NCBI RefSeq assembly: GCF_004526345.1
Contig: NZ_CP038213.1
Coordinates: 2,852,001-2,916,000, forward strand
Direction: 5' to 3'
Length of the DNA stretch: 64,000 nt
Source of the DNA: Ornithinimicrobium flavum
GTDB lineage: Bacteria > Actinomycetota > Actinomycetes > Actinomycetales > Dermatophilaceae
The position numbers and the translations under genes are program-made. Below, in pieces: positions 19,485 to 27,776 of the stretch (positions within the stretch are counted from its first letter, which is position 1; every line of letters starts with the position of its first letter). The notes beneath the pieces are model-generated. The model saw only the letters and a list, made by a program, of their open reading frames with translations, was not told the DNA's origin and searched no databases.

Positions 19485-21692
19485 GTGGACGCGGTCGGGA
19501 CGGAACCCGTGGGACAGGGCTCGGACCCTGCTCCCGCCCCGGTGCTGGGGGTGGTGCGAACCCTCGCGACCGCCCGAGGCGGGCTGGAGGCGAGGTTGCT
19601 CGAGGCCGCCCGTGTCGTCGTCGCGGCCTGCTGCGACGAGCTGCTGGTCCGCAAGGGGTTCACCAGCGTGGAGGAGCTCACTCCCGCCCAGCGGCGTCGC
19701 TGGCGGGCGGAGGGCAAGGCGGCCGCCGTGGACGAGCTGGTGAGCTGCCTGGGTGTCACGACGAGCGAGGCCCGCGATCTCGTGGGCGTCTCGCTGGCGG
19801 GCGGCCGGGTGCCGGCCCTGGTGATCCGCGCCCTGGAGGAGGGCCGGGCCAGCTGGTGGCAGGTGCGCATGTTCTGGTCGCGGTGCAGGGCCATGGAGCT
19901 GGAGTCGGCGGAGCTGGTGGCGCTCGCGCTCCTCGGCACAGACCCTTCCCTGGCCCACCCCGACCGGCTCGATCCCGACGGCGGCCTGGCCGACGGTCCG
20001 TGGGAGCACCATGGCTACCGGGCCGCCCTGGCCGCGGAGGCGACCCGGGTCGACGGCAAGGACCCCGCTGCCGAGCGTGCGCGACGGCGAGCGGCGCACG
20101 AGGCTCGCCACGCCATGCTGGTCGCCCACGATGACGGGACCGCCTCGCTGACCCTCACGGGCGATCTCATCGCGCTGGTCGGTGCCTACACACGCATCGA
20201 CACGATCTCGCGGTTGATGCGCAAGCACGGGGACGGTCGGACCCTGAGCCAGCTGTCCTTCGACGTGGCGGCAGCCTTCCTGGTGCACGGCATCATCCCC
20301 GTCCTCGACAAGGACCCGGACGATCTGACCACCGAGGACCTGGAGCTGCTCGCCCGCGTCGCCACCGCGCAGCCCCAGGTGTCCCTGGAGGTCGTCGTCC
20401 CGTTCGACACCCTCACCGGGTCCCCCGCCTGCCCCTCGTGCGGCCACGGCTACCCCGGACCTCACGACGACGGGCAGACGAGCGAGACGGTAGGACGTGG
20501 GTCGGACGCCCACGAGCCGGAAGGACCTGGGTCGGACGAGCACGAGAGGGAGGGACACGGGTCGGAGGACCAAGGGACGGAACGACGCAGGTCGGACGAC
20601 CACGAGACGGAGGTCCAGCAGGGCGCCGCGCACCACGGCTGGGCACCACCCCGTCCTGGGGGCGTGGCACAACTTGCCGGGGCGCACCCCACCTTCCTGA
20701 CGGGTGCACACGCACGCGAGCTGGCCTGCCGTCCCGGCACCACGATCCATCGCCTACTCACCGACGTCCACGACGGCCGGCTCGTCGAGCGGACGCAGAC
20801 GACCTACCGCCCGGACGCGGCCATGCGTGCTCAGGTGCGGGCCGCTGATCGTCACTGCCGAGGGCCCGGCATCGCGTCCCGGCGGCCGGCGCCGGCCTGC
20901 GAGATCGATCACGTCGTCCCCTACGCCGTCGGTGACGACGGAAAGCCGGCCGGAGGCCCCACGGCGCTGCGCAACCTCGTCCTGCTGGCTCAGCACCCGC
21001 ACCACCGCAAGACGCGGGACGAGCTCGTGGTCGCGATCAACGCGCGCCGGGACCTCACCTGGACCACGTTGCTGGCCCGGACGGTCAGCACCCGGTCCTT
21101 CGACTACCGACAGTTCTACGACGCAGTGCGGGCTGAGCTGGGCCCGGACGACGTGAGCGACGGCACACTGGTCCGGCGCTTTCGTTCCGAGATCGCCAGC
21201 ACGTGTCGCGCCGCCGCCGTCGAGCGCCTGCGCGAGCACCGCGGGAGGCCACCCCGGGACGGGATCCCGTCGGGCGAGGAACGGAGCGAGGGCGAGGGTG
21301 ATCGGGACTTCCTGCAGGACCTCGCCGCGCGGGCCCTCTACGCCGCGCTGGTCCACCGCGGCCCTGACGCCCTGCTGGCCGATCCGGACGACGAGCCCGG
21401 CGCGACCGAGCATGGCGGACCGCTGGCCGGATGGATGTACGTGAGCCGGGCAGGGACGGTCACCGGGCGCAGCGACGGCCAGCCGACACCGGAGCAGGTC
21501 CTGAACCTTCCGGAAGGGGAGATCCTCGGGCGGACCGGCCCCGACGACGAGCACCGGCAGGAGCAGGACCGGTACTCCGACCAAGGCCCCCACCGGCATC
21601 GCGACGAGCGCCAGGATCTGGCCCAGCGCGATGACGGGGGGCCGCGCGATGACCGGGGCTGGGGCCATGACAGCTCGCCGCCGCCGTTCTGA
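19485..21692 (+). CDS. DUF222 and HNH endonuclease protein (13E12-repeat family)
   Basis: 735 residues. An N-terminal DUF222 helical region (about 40-340) is followed by a Gly/Asp/Glu/His repeat linker. The HNH nuclease motif is CEIDHVVPYAVGDDG with TALRNLVLLAQHPHHRKT near 480-520. The C-terminal tail is charged and low-complexity. GTG 19485 follows a strong GGGGAGGGGGAGG site. The in-frame ATG 19443 lies inside the SOS box and lacks a ribosome site, so it is less likely. The 13E12 family is abundant in actinobacteria, and Mycobacterium tuberculosis members are LexA-controlled. It splits nuoA2-B2 from nuoC2. No transposase or terminal repeats are seen. Confidence 0.88.
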   Translation: MDAVGTEPVGQGSDPAPAPVLGVVRTLATARGGLEARLLEAARVVVAACCDELLVRKGFTSVEELTPAQRRRWRAEGKAAAVDELVSCLGVTTSEARDLVGVSLAGGRVPALVIRALEEGRASWWQVRMFWSRCRAMELESAELVALALLGTDPSLAHPDRLDPDGGLADGPWEHHGYRAALAAEATRVDGKDPAAERARRRAAHEARHAMLVAHDDGTASLTLTGDLIALVGAYTRIDTISRLMRKHGDGRTLSQLSFDVAAAFLVHGIIPVLDKDPDDLTTEDLELLARVATAQPQVSLEVVVPFDTLTGSPACPSCGHGYPGPHDDGQTSETVGRGSDAHEPEGPGSDEHEREGHGSEDQGTERRRSDDHETEVQQGAAHHGWAPPRPGGVAQLAGAHPTFLTGAHARELACRPGTTIHRLLTDVHDGRLVERTQTTYRPDAAMRAQVRAADRHCRGPGIASRRPAPACEIDHVVPYAVGDDGKPAGGPTALRNLVLLAQHPHHRKTRDELVVAINARRDLTWTTLLARTVSTRSFDYRQFYDAVRAELGPDDVSDGTLVRRFRSEIASTCRAAAVERLREHRGRPPRDGIPSGEERSEGEGDRDFLQDLAARALYAALVHRGPDALLADPDDEPGATEHGGPLAGWMYVSRAGTVTGRSDGQPTPEQVLNLPEGEILGRTGPDDEHRQEQDRYSDQGPHRHRDERQDLAQRDDGGPRDDRGWGHDSSPPPF
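20481..20620. repeat. 30-bp tandem repeat in the DUF222-HNH gene
   Basis: Four 30-bp units start at 20501, 20531, 20561 and 20591, with a partial unit before them. They encode ten-residue repeats of the form GSDxHExEGx. The third and fourth copies are degenerate. Confidence 0.8.
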
Positions 21693-21700
21693 GCACCGGC

Positions 21701-21712
21701 GGTCACGTGACC
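21701..21712. other. Perfect 12-bp palindrome
   Basis: GGTCACGTGACC lies in the 52-bp gap between the convergent ends of the DUF222 gene and nuoB2. It could be a protein site or part of a terminator; nothing further can be said. Confidence 0.3.
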
Positions 21713-21728
21713 TCTCCCGCCAGGAGCC

Positions 21729-21760
21729 CTACTGCGTCGTGGAGCTACTGCGTCGTGGAG
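21729..21760. repeat. 16-bp tandem duplication at the 3' end of nuoB2
   Basis: Two identical 16-bp copies abut (21729-21744 and 21745-21760). The second supplies the last codons and stop of nuoB2; the first lies just outside the gene. Confidence 0.8.
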
Positions 21761-22341
21761 CTCGGACCCGTCGCAGGCGGCGCGACCAGGCCCCGGGTGA
21801 CCTCAGCGGCGGTGACCGGCCGGTCGGCATACCTGGCGCCGTGCCGGCCTCGCGCCCGCCCTGGCACCTCGGCGGCGATCTGGTCCTGCAGCTGGACGAT
21901 CCCGGCGAGCAGCGCCTCGGGCCGGGGCGGGCAGCCGGGCACGTAGACGTCGACGGGGATGAGCTGGTCCACGCCCTTGGTCACGCAGTAGGAGTCCCAG
22001 TAGGGGCCACCGGAGTTGGCGCAGGCGCCGAAGGAGATGACGTACTTGGGCTCGGGCATCTGGTCGTAGAGCCGCCGGATCGACGGCGCCATCTTGTCCG
22101 TCACCGTGCCGGACACGACCATGAGGTCCGACTGGCGAGGGCCCGGGGCGAAGGGGATGACCCCCAGCCGGATGAAGTCGTGGCGGGCCATGGAGGCACT
22201 GATGAACTCGATGGCGCAGCAGGCCAGGCCGAAGTTGAAGACCCACAGGGAGTATTTGCGCCCCCAGTTGAGCACGACCTGGACGGCGCGTGGGGCCCGC
22301 TCGACAGGGGCACCGACCCGGGGGGTGGGCAGGTCGGTCAT
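21745..22341 (-). CDS. nuoB: NADH-quinone oxidoreductase subunit B, second set
   Basis: 198 residues from ATG 22339-22341, which overlaps the nuoA2 stop by one base. Four N2-cluster cysteines are present: the CC pair in GLACCAIE (41-42), GACANSGG and VPGCPPRPE. This is the last iron-sulfur centre before quinone. The C-terminal tail ([20 protein letters not shown]) is longer than in the main NuoB. An ATG nine bases upstream is also possible. Its usual partners C and D are displaced or absent. Confidence 0.93.
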   Translation of the reverse strand: MTDLPTPRVGAPVERAPRAVQVVLNWGRKYSLWVFNFGLACCAIEFISASMARHDFIRLGVIPFAPGPRQSDLMVVSGTVTDKMAPSIRRLYDQMPEPKYVISFGACANSGGPYWDSYCVTKGVDQLIPVDVYVPGCPPRPEALLAGIVQLQDQIAAEVPGRARGRHGARYADRPVTAAEVTRGLVAPPATGPSSTTQ

Positions 22342-22697
22342 CACCACCACCTCAGCAGGCCACGACGCCAGACGTGCAGCAGGGCCACCACCAGGACGCC
22401 CAGGAAGATCGCCATCTCGACGAGAGAGGCCAGGCCCAGCTCGGTCCGCAGGACCAGGGCCCAGGGGTAGAGGTAGACCGCGTCCACGGCGAAGATGACG
22501 TAGAGCAGCGTGTAGACCAGATAGCGGACGCTCCCCTGCTCCCAGCCGGTGCCCACCGGGTCCACCCCGGACTCGTAGGTCGTGAGCTTGGCCGGGTGGG
22601 GGTCGGCCGGCGCGAGCAGGCGGCGAGCGCCCATGGCCGCGGCCACCAGGGCCACGCCGGCCAGGACGACCGCGGCGACGACGAGGTACTCACGCAT
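22341..22697 (-). CDS. nuoA: NADH-quinone oxidoreductase subunit A, second set
   Basis: 118 residues and three helices. [39 protein letters not shown] carries the conserved acidic loop and helix-2 motif of NuoA. It is the first gene of the nuoA2-B2 pair. A TAGGGT hexamer eight bases before the ATG suggests a leaderless transcript; the same core sequence and spacing precede nuoH2. Confidence 0.92.
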   Translation of the reverse strand: MREYLVVAAVVLAGVALVAAAMGARRLLAPADPHPAKLTTYESGVDPVGTGWEQGSVRYLVYTLLYVIFAVDAVYLYPWALVLRTELGLASLVEMAIFLGVLVVALLHVWRRGLLRWW

Positions 22698-22705
22698 CGT
22701 CGATC

Positions 22706-22711
22706 ACCCTA
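22706..22711 (-). promoter_or_regulatory. -10-like TAGGGT before nuoA2
   Basis: GGCTAGGGTG on the minus strand sets TAGGGT eight bases before the ATG, exactly as at nuoH2. This suggests a shared leaderless promoter type for the two separated blocks. Confidence 0.4.
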
Positions 22712-22751
22712 GCCCTCCCCCGCCCGCCGGCGGGGACCCGAGGGGCGCCGG

Positions 22752-24023
22752 TCAGGCAAAGGTCGGACGCAGGGGGTAGCCCGCCTCCCCCTCCACGCTC
22801 GTCCGGGTGGCCAGCACCTGGTGCAGCTGGATGGCGTTGCGCTCGAAGTTGTAGCGCGACCCGGCCAGGTAGAGACCCCAGACCCGTGCCGTGGGCAGGC
22901 CCGTCTCGGCGACACACTCCTCCCAGTGGCGGGAGAGGTTCTCGGACCACGCGGCACAGGTGCGCGCGTAGTGCTGACGGAGGTTCTCGTGATGGTGCAC
23001 CTCCAGACCCACCCGCTCCATCTCGGTGACGATCCGGCCCGAGGAGGCCAGCTCGCCGTCGGGAAAGACGTACCGCGCGATGAAGTCGGTGCGGCGCATC
23101 GGGACGTGGTCGGGGCTGCGCCAGGTGATGCAGTGGTTCAGCAGCCGGCCGCCGTCGCGGAGCCGGTCCCGCAGGAAGGTGAAGTAGGCCCCGTAGCGGC
23201 GCACCCCGATGTGCTCGGTCAGCCCGATCGAGGACACCGCGTCGAAGCCGCGCTCGGTCACGTCGCGGTAGTCGGCGTGCCGGACCTCCGCGCCGGTCAG
23301 GCCCTCGGCCGCGATCCGCTCCTGCGCCCAGGTCGCCTGGGCGCGGGACAGGGTCACGCCGAGAGCACTCACCCCGTGGTGACGGACGGCGTGACGCACC
23401 ATCCCGCCCCACCCGCAGCCGACGTCGAGGAGCCGCATACCGGGCTGCAGACCCAGCTTGCGGCACACCAGCTCGTACTTCTCCTCCTGCGCCTCCTCGA
23501 GGCTGGCGTCCGGGCGCGGGTAGACGGCGCAGGTGTAGGTCATCGACGGACCGAGCAACAGCTCGTAGAACCGGTTGGAGACGTCGTAGTGGTGCTGGAC
23601 GGCCTCGGCGTCCCGTCGCCGACCGTGCCGTATGCCGTGCGCCAGCTTGCGCAGCTCGCCCGGGGTCTCCAGGTCGGGCAGCGGCGGCGGCGCCAGGCTC
23701 ACCCCGGAACGGCGCACGGCCTGCACCAGCTCGGGCAGCTCGCGCAGCGGGGGCATCCGGACGGTGAACCCCTCCATGAGGCGGAGCTCGTCGTAGGGGC
23801 AGGCCTCGTCCATGCCGTCGATCGACAGGTCCCCCTGGAGGTAGGCGCGGGCGAACCCGAGCTGGCCGGGGTGGCCGGCGATGTAGCTGAGCGCCCGCGG
23901 GGTGCGCAGCCGCATCACCGTGCCGGTGAGGTCCCCCGCCGTCGACCCGTCGTGCGCCACCACCCCCACCCCCGGCGCATCCCCCAGCAGGGAGTGGATG
24001 GCCTGGGCCACGCTGCGTGTCAT
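22752..24023 (-). CDS. tmsB: Cfa-family SAM methyltransferase, TmsB/BfaB-like
   Basis: 423 residues. The N-terminal Cfa-type region precedes a class I SAM fold with LLDVGCGWGGMVRHAV (about 205-220) and the Cfa segment HHYDVSNRFYELLLGPSMTYTCA. It overlaps the upstream FAD oxidoreductase gene by four bases. This pair matches the actinobacterial system that methylates oleoyl phospholipid to a 10-methylene intermediate (TmsB) and reduces it to 10-methylstearate (TmsA). A plain cyclopropane synthase is the alternative. The pair, not the methyltransferase alone, supports the assignment. Confidence 0.83.
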   Translation of the reverse strand: MTRSVAQAIHSLLGDAPGVGVVAHDGSTAGDLTGTVMRLRTPRALSYIAGHPGQLGFARAYLQGDLSIDGMDEACPYDELRLMEGFTVRMPPLRELPELVQAVRRSGVSLAPPPLPDLETPGELRKLAHGIRHGRRRDAEAVQHHYDVSNRFYELLLGPSMTYTCAVYPRPDASLEEAQEEKYELVCRKLGLQPGMRLLDVGCGWGGMVRHAVRHHGVSALGVTLSRAQATWAQERIAAEGLTGAEVRHADYRDVTERGFDAVSSIGLTEHIGVRRYGAYFTFLRDRLRDGGRLLNHCITWRSPDHVPMRRTDFIARYVFPDGELASSGRIVTEMERVGLEVHHHENLRQHYARTCAAWSENLSRHWEECVAETGLPTARVWGLYLAGSRYNFERNAIQLHQVLATRTSVEGEAGYPLRPTFA

Positions 24024-25426
24024 CGTGCTCGCACCGCCTTGTCGTAGAGGGTGGGGAAACGACCGTCGGGGTCGTACCGGCGCTTGACGGCGTCCAGGTG
24101 CTCACCGCCGTAGAGCTCGCGGAAGGTCGGCTCATCGTAGAAGGCCTCGGAGTAGAGGCCCTTGTGCCCGCCCAGCTCGGTGACCGTCGCCTCGATCGCC
24201 CGGTTGGTGTCACCGGGGCGGCCGTCGGGCGGGATGTCCACGGCCGACCAGAAACCGAGGTTGACGTAGTCCTCACCGATGCGCATCGGGTAGAGCGGCC
24301 ACGGCGGCCCGCCGTCCGGTGCGGGTGCGTCCGCCCGGAGCCGGACCGGGCAGAGCCACACCGGCTCGATCGGGACCTCCCGCAGAAACCAGCGCAGGAA
24401 GTCGCCGGTCCGCCCCAGCGGGATCTCCACGTCCTGGACGACCCGCTCCTGGGGCGGCCGACCGCGGCGGCGCTGGAGTGCGGCATACCAACCCCGCTGC
24501 TGCTCCAGCCGCATGATCCGCCAGTAGACGTCGCTGCGCAGCAGGCGACGCGGCCAGACCCTGCGGACGAGGGGGTGCTGGGCGCCGAACGCGCGTGAGC
24601 ACCAGAACCAGTCAGTGTCCCAGCGCCACAGGTAGTCCTCGGCGGTCAGCACGTCCCGTCGACGGTGCTGGAGGGAGCGGTAGTAGGGCTCGGGACCGGT
24701 GTAGTCGCCCGGCACCAGACCCTCGGTCGTGCCCGACCACCGGCCCAGCGTGAGGTAAGCCTCGTCCGCGGAGAAGACGACCCCGTCGAGGAAGTCGACC
24801 TCCCGGCCACCGTGGGCCCGGTGCGCCATCACCTCGCCGATCGTCGCCACCAGCTCGTCGAGGTCGCCGAAGCGGTGGTGCTCCACCACGACCCACCGGC
24901 TGGTGCGCTCGAGCTCGACGACGAGGCCGAGGGTGTAGCCGAGGGTGCCGTAGGAGTTGGGCAGCGAACGGAAGAGGTCCGCGTGCTCGCCGTCCGGGGT
25001 GGCGGTCACGACCTCCCCGGTCCCGGTCAGCACGTCGACCTCGACGACCGACTCGTGCGGGAGCCCGCTGCGGAAGGAGGTGGACTCGATCCCCAGACCG
25101 ACGACGGCCCCGCCCACGGTGATGGTCCGCAGCTGCGGGACCACCAGGGGCATCACCCCGTGCGGCAGCAGCTCGTCGACGGCCCGCTCGTAGGTCGTGA
25201 GGCCGCCAACGCGCGCCAGGCCCGCGCCGAGGTCGACGTCGAAGACCCCCTGGCACGCGGAGAGGTCGAGTCCCGGCCCCCCGGTCCCCGGTCGGTTGCG
25301 GAAGAGGTTGGAGGTCCGTTTGGCCAGCCGGACCGGCGCGCGCAGGGCGAGCGCGGCGAAGGACTCCCTCGCGGAGCTCACCGCCGCCTCGTAGGCGGGC
25401 GTGGGGGCCGGACCCATGACCCTCAT
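24020..25426 (-). CDS. tmsA: FAD-binding oxidoreductase, TmsA/UfaA-like
   Basis: 468 residues from ATG 25426, or 465 from ATG 25417. The FAD_binding_4 (vanillyl-alcohol-oxidase-type) domain is at about 40-190 (VVPQLRTITVGGAVVGLGIESTSF, SYGTLGYTLGLVVELE). A C-terminal half with NLGFWSAVDIPPDG and a KRRYDPDGRFPTLYDKA end follows, typical of this family. It is predicted to reduce the methylene intermediate made by the overlapping methyltransferase, giving 10-methyl branched membrane lipids. Neither start has a strong ribosome site. Confidence 0.83.
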   Translation of the reverse strand: MRVMGPAPTPAYEAAVSSARESFAALALRAPVRLAKRTSNLFRNRPGTGGPGLDLSACQGVFDVDLGAGLARVGGLTTYERAVDELLPHGVMPLVVPQLRTITVGGAVVGLGIESTSFRSGLPHESVVEVDVLTGTGEVVTATPDGEHADLFRSLPNSYGTLGYTLGLVVELERTSRWVVVEHHRFGDLDELVATIGEVMAHRAHGGREVDFLDGVVFSADEAYLTLGRWSGTTEGLVPGDYTGPEPYYRSLQHRRRDVLTAEDYLWRWDTDWFWCSRAFGAQHPLVRRVWPRRLLRSDVYWRIMRLEQQRGWYAALQRRRGRPPQERVVQDVEIPLGRTGDFLRWFLREVPIEPVWLCPVRLRADAPAPDGGPPWPLYPMRIGEDYVNLGFWSAVDIPPDGRPGDTNRAIEATVTELGGHKGLYSEAFYDEPTFRELYGGEHLDAVKRRYDPDGRFPTLYDKAVRAR

Positions 25427-25463
25427 TCTGGCCGAGGGCCGGCCCGGTGCGCATCCGTCCGGG

Positions 25464-26381
25464 TCAGCCGGGCGCGACCCTCTCGGCGAGCAGCCGCTGC
25501 CCGTTGTGCCACAGGACGTCCCGCAGCCAGTCCGCGCCCAGACCCCAGCGGTCCAGGGCCTGGAGCTGGTGGGCGTAGGGGTAAGGGATGTTGGGGAAGT
25601 CCGAGCCCAGCACCACCCGCTCGCGCAGCTCGCCGAGACGCCCCACGTGGGCGGGAGGCATCGGCGCCAGCCGCTCCATGAAGTCGGTGCCGGCCATGGT
25701 CGTGTCCAGGTGCACCCGCGGGTACCGCTCGACGAGGTCGGCGAACGCGGCATACTCCGGCAGGCCCAGGTGCGCGACGACCAGCGTGAGGTCGGGGTGG
25801 GTGGCCAGCAGGCGCCCCACCGCCTCCGGGCCGGTGTGAGCGGCGCTGCGACCCACGACCCGCGGTCCCGACCCGGCGTGGATGACGACGGGGATGCGGG
25901 CCGCGGCCAGCAGCTCCCAGGACCCGCCGAGGAGGTCGTCGTCCGGGGCGAGGTCGCTCACCGACACGTGCACCTTCACCAGCTGCAGCCCGTCGTCGAT
26001 CGCGGCCCGCACCTGCTCGGTCATGCCCGGCTCCGGGTAGAGCGTGGCGCAGCGCAACACCTGGGGGTGCCGCTCGGCGAAGTCGGCGCACCACGCGTTG
26101 AGCGAGGCGACCATCCCCGCCTTGTGGGCATAGGTCAGCGCGGGCACCCGGTGCACCCCGATCGCCGCGAGGGTGTCGAGCCGCTCCTGGGTCGAGGTGC
26201 GGTAGTGGATCGGCCAGGCGGTGCCGTAGTGATGCTCGCCCTCGTCGAAGAAGGACCAGATCCGCTCCATCAGGCGGTCGGGGTGGAAGTGCACGTGCAG
26301 GTCGGCGAGGCCGGGCAGGCCCAGGGCGGCCAGGTAGGCGGGGATCTCGGCATCGGTGCGCGGCGCCCGCGGGGTGCTCAT
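25464..26381 (-). CDS. Amidohydrolase-family protein (amidohydrolase_2)
   Basis: 305 residues of a TIM-barrel metal hydrolase. LADLHVHFHPD holds the HxH metal motif (H29/H31), with HAGSG and VVLGSDFPNIPYPY as the later His and Asp ligands. The fold includes decarboxylases and lactonases (ACMSD-like). The substrate is unknown. It overlaps the upstream fructosamine kinase by four bases, so both lie in an operon with the phosphatase. Confidence 0.85.
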   Translation of the reverse strand: MSTPRAPRTDAEIPAYLAALGLPGLADLHVHFHPDRLMERIWSFFDEGEHHYGTAWPIHYRTSTQERLDTLAAIGVHRVPALTYAHKAGMVASLNAWCADFAERHPQVLRCATLYPEPGMTEQVRAAIDDGLQLVKVHVSVSDLAPDDDLLGGSWELLAAARIPVVIHAGSGPRVVGRSAAHTGPEAVGRLLATHPDLTLVVAHLGLPEYAAFADLVERYPRVHLDTTMAGTDFMERLAPMPPAHVGRLGELRERVVLGSDFPNIPYPYAHQLQALDRWGLGADWLRDVLWHNGQRLLAERVAPG

Positions 26382-27187
26382 CGGACCGCCGCCCGGAGGG
26401 CGTCCCCGGCCTGCACGCCGTAGGCGCCGCCGAAGAGGATCGCGTGGACCAGCAGGGGGACGCTCTGGTAGACGGCGACCCGGTCCTGCCACCCGGGCGC
26501 GAGCGGGTGCGCCTCCACGTAGGCGGCCAGGGCCCGGCCGCTGAACCCCCCGAAGAGCTGCATCATCGCCAGGTCCACCTCCCGGTGGCCGCGGTGCGCG
26601 CACGGGTCGACCAGCCAGCTGCGACCGCGGTCATCGACGAGCCGGTTGCCGCCCCACAGGTCTCCGTGCACGAGGGTCGGCGGCTCCACCGGCCCCAGCC
26701 GGTCGGCGTCGACCTGCTCGGCGAGGGCGGCGGTCCGCGCGTCCAGGCGCCCCTCGTCGCAGGCGCGCCGGGCGAGCGGTGCGAGCCGACGCTCGACCCA
26801 GGACTCGTGCCAGGTGCGGGTCGGGGTGAGGTCGACCGGGCAGGCGCCGAGGTATGCCGTGGGCTCGCCGTCCACGGCGCCGTACCTGACACCGGGGCCC
26901 GGCCCGGCCTCCTGCGCGGTGCTGCGGTGCAGGTCGGCGAGCTCCTGCCCGAAGCGCTCCTCCGAGGCGGCGGTGCGGTGGCCGCCCTGCTCCACGAAGC
27001 CGAGGACGATCGAGGTGTCGGACACCTCCACGACCTCCGGGACGCGGGCACCGGCCGCCCGCAGCGCCCGGAGTCCGACGGCCTCGCGGGAGAAGAACAG
27101 GGGTGGGGCGTCCGGCAGGGACTTGGTGAAGACCTTCCGCCCGTCGGCCCGGACGCCGGTGGCTGTGGTGCTGGTGGGTCCCGTCAC
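26378..27187 (-). CDS. Fructosamine kinase family protein
   Basis: 269 residues from GTG 27187, overlapping the upstream phosphatase stop. It is an APH-like kinase with the catalytic loop LVHGDLWGGNRLVDDRG and metal segment WLVDPCAHRGHREVDLAM, diagnostic for fructosamine-3-kinase/ketosamine kinase proteins. It likely phosphorylates ketoamines on glycated molecules. Its pairing with a low-molecular-weight phosphatase is recurrent in bacteria and would fit deglycation repair (inference). Confidence 0.88.
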   Translation of the reverse strand: MTGPTSTTATGVRADGRKVFTKSLPDAPPLFFSREAVGLRALRAAGARVPEVVEVSDTSIVLGFVEQGGHRTAASEERFGQELADLHRSTAQEAGPGPGVRYGAVDGEPTAYLGACPVDLTPTRTWHESWVERRLAPLARRACDEGRLDARTAALAEQVDADRLGPVEPPTLVHGDLWGGNRLVDDRGRSWLVDPCAHRGHREVDLAMMQLFGGFSGRALAAYVEAHPLAPGWQDRVAVYQSVPLLVHAILFGGAYGVQAGDALRAAVR

Positions 27188-27690
27188 CGGGCCGCACCGT
27201 GCCGGGCCAGCACCTCGTCGACGGTCCCGTCCTGCAGGGCCCGCACCAGCCCGTCCACCGCGTCCTCGATCTGGTCGTACATCGCGGTGTAGGCCTCGGC
27301 CGGATGCCCCCAGGGGTCCGGGACGTCCCGGACACCGTCCTCCGCGTCCGGGGCGAACGCCCCGAGCCGGACGACCTTGGCGCGGTCCTCCGGCGAGCGC
27401 ACCAGGGCCAGGAGGTCGGCCTCGTTGTCGGCGTCCATCGCCAGGACGAGGTCGGCGTCGTCGAAGTGGACGTCCTCGAACTGGATGCCCCGCGTGCTGA
27501 AGGCATACCCCCGGCGCTCCCCCTCGGCGACCGACAGCTCGTGCGGTCGCTCCCCGACGTGGTAGTCGGCCGTCCCGGCGGAGCTCACCCGCACGTGGTG
27601 CAGGCCCGCCTCCGCGAGCCTCTGCTGCAGCACCGACTCGGCCGCGGGTGACCGGCAGATGTTGCCCAGGCAGACCGTCATGATGCGCAT
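27184..27690 (-). CDS. Low-molecular-weight protein-tyrosine phosphatase
   Basis: 168 residues. The CX5R loop is C7-LGNIC-R13-S14, followed by SSAGT. The general acid is Asp125 in DVPDPWG, so the active site is complete. It is the first gene of a three-gene overlapping operon with fructosamine kinase and amidohydrolase, and diverges from the DksA-like gene. Targets could be phosphotyrosine proteins or phosphorylated ketoamines. Confidence 0.92.
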   Translation of the reverse strand: MRIMTVCLGNICRSPAAESVLQQRLAEAGLHHVRVSSAGTADYHVGERPHELSVAEGERRGYAFSTRGIQFEDVHFDDADLVLAMDADNEADLLALVRSPEDRAKVVRLGAFAPDAEDGVRDVPDPWGHPAEAYTAMYDQIEDAVDGLVRALQDGTVDEVLARHGAAR

Positions 27691-27776
27691 GACCCCACTG
27701 TGTCAGAGGACGGTGCCGCGCCGGTCCGCGGTGCCGCTGCACCAACCGGGCCCGGGGCGGGTGCCATGCTGGGCGG

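Noticed and set aside
19443-21692. DUF222-HNH gene as an insertion sequence or intein-type element
   Set aside because: No transposase, terminal inverted repeats or target duplication could be found; the 16-bp duplication at 21729 is tandem and does not flank the gene.
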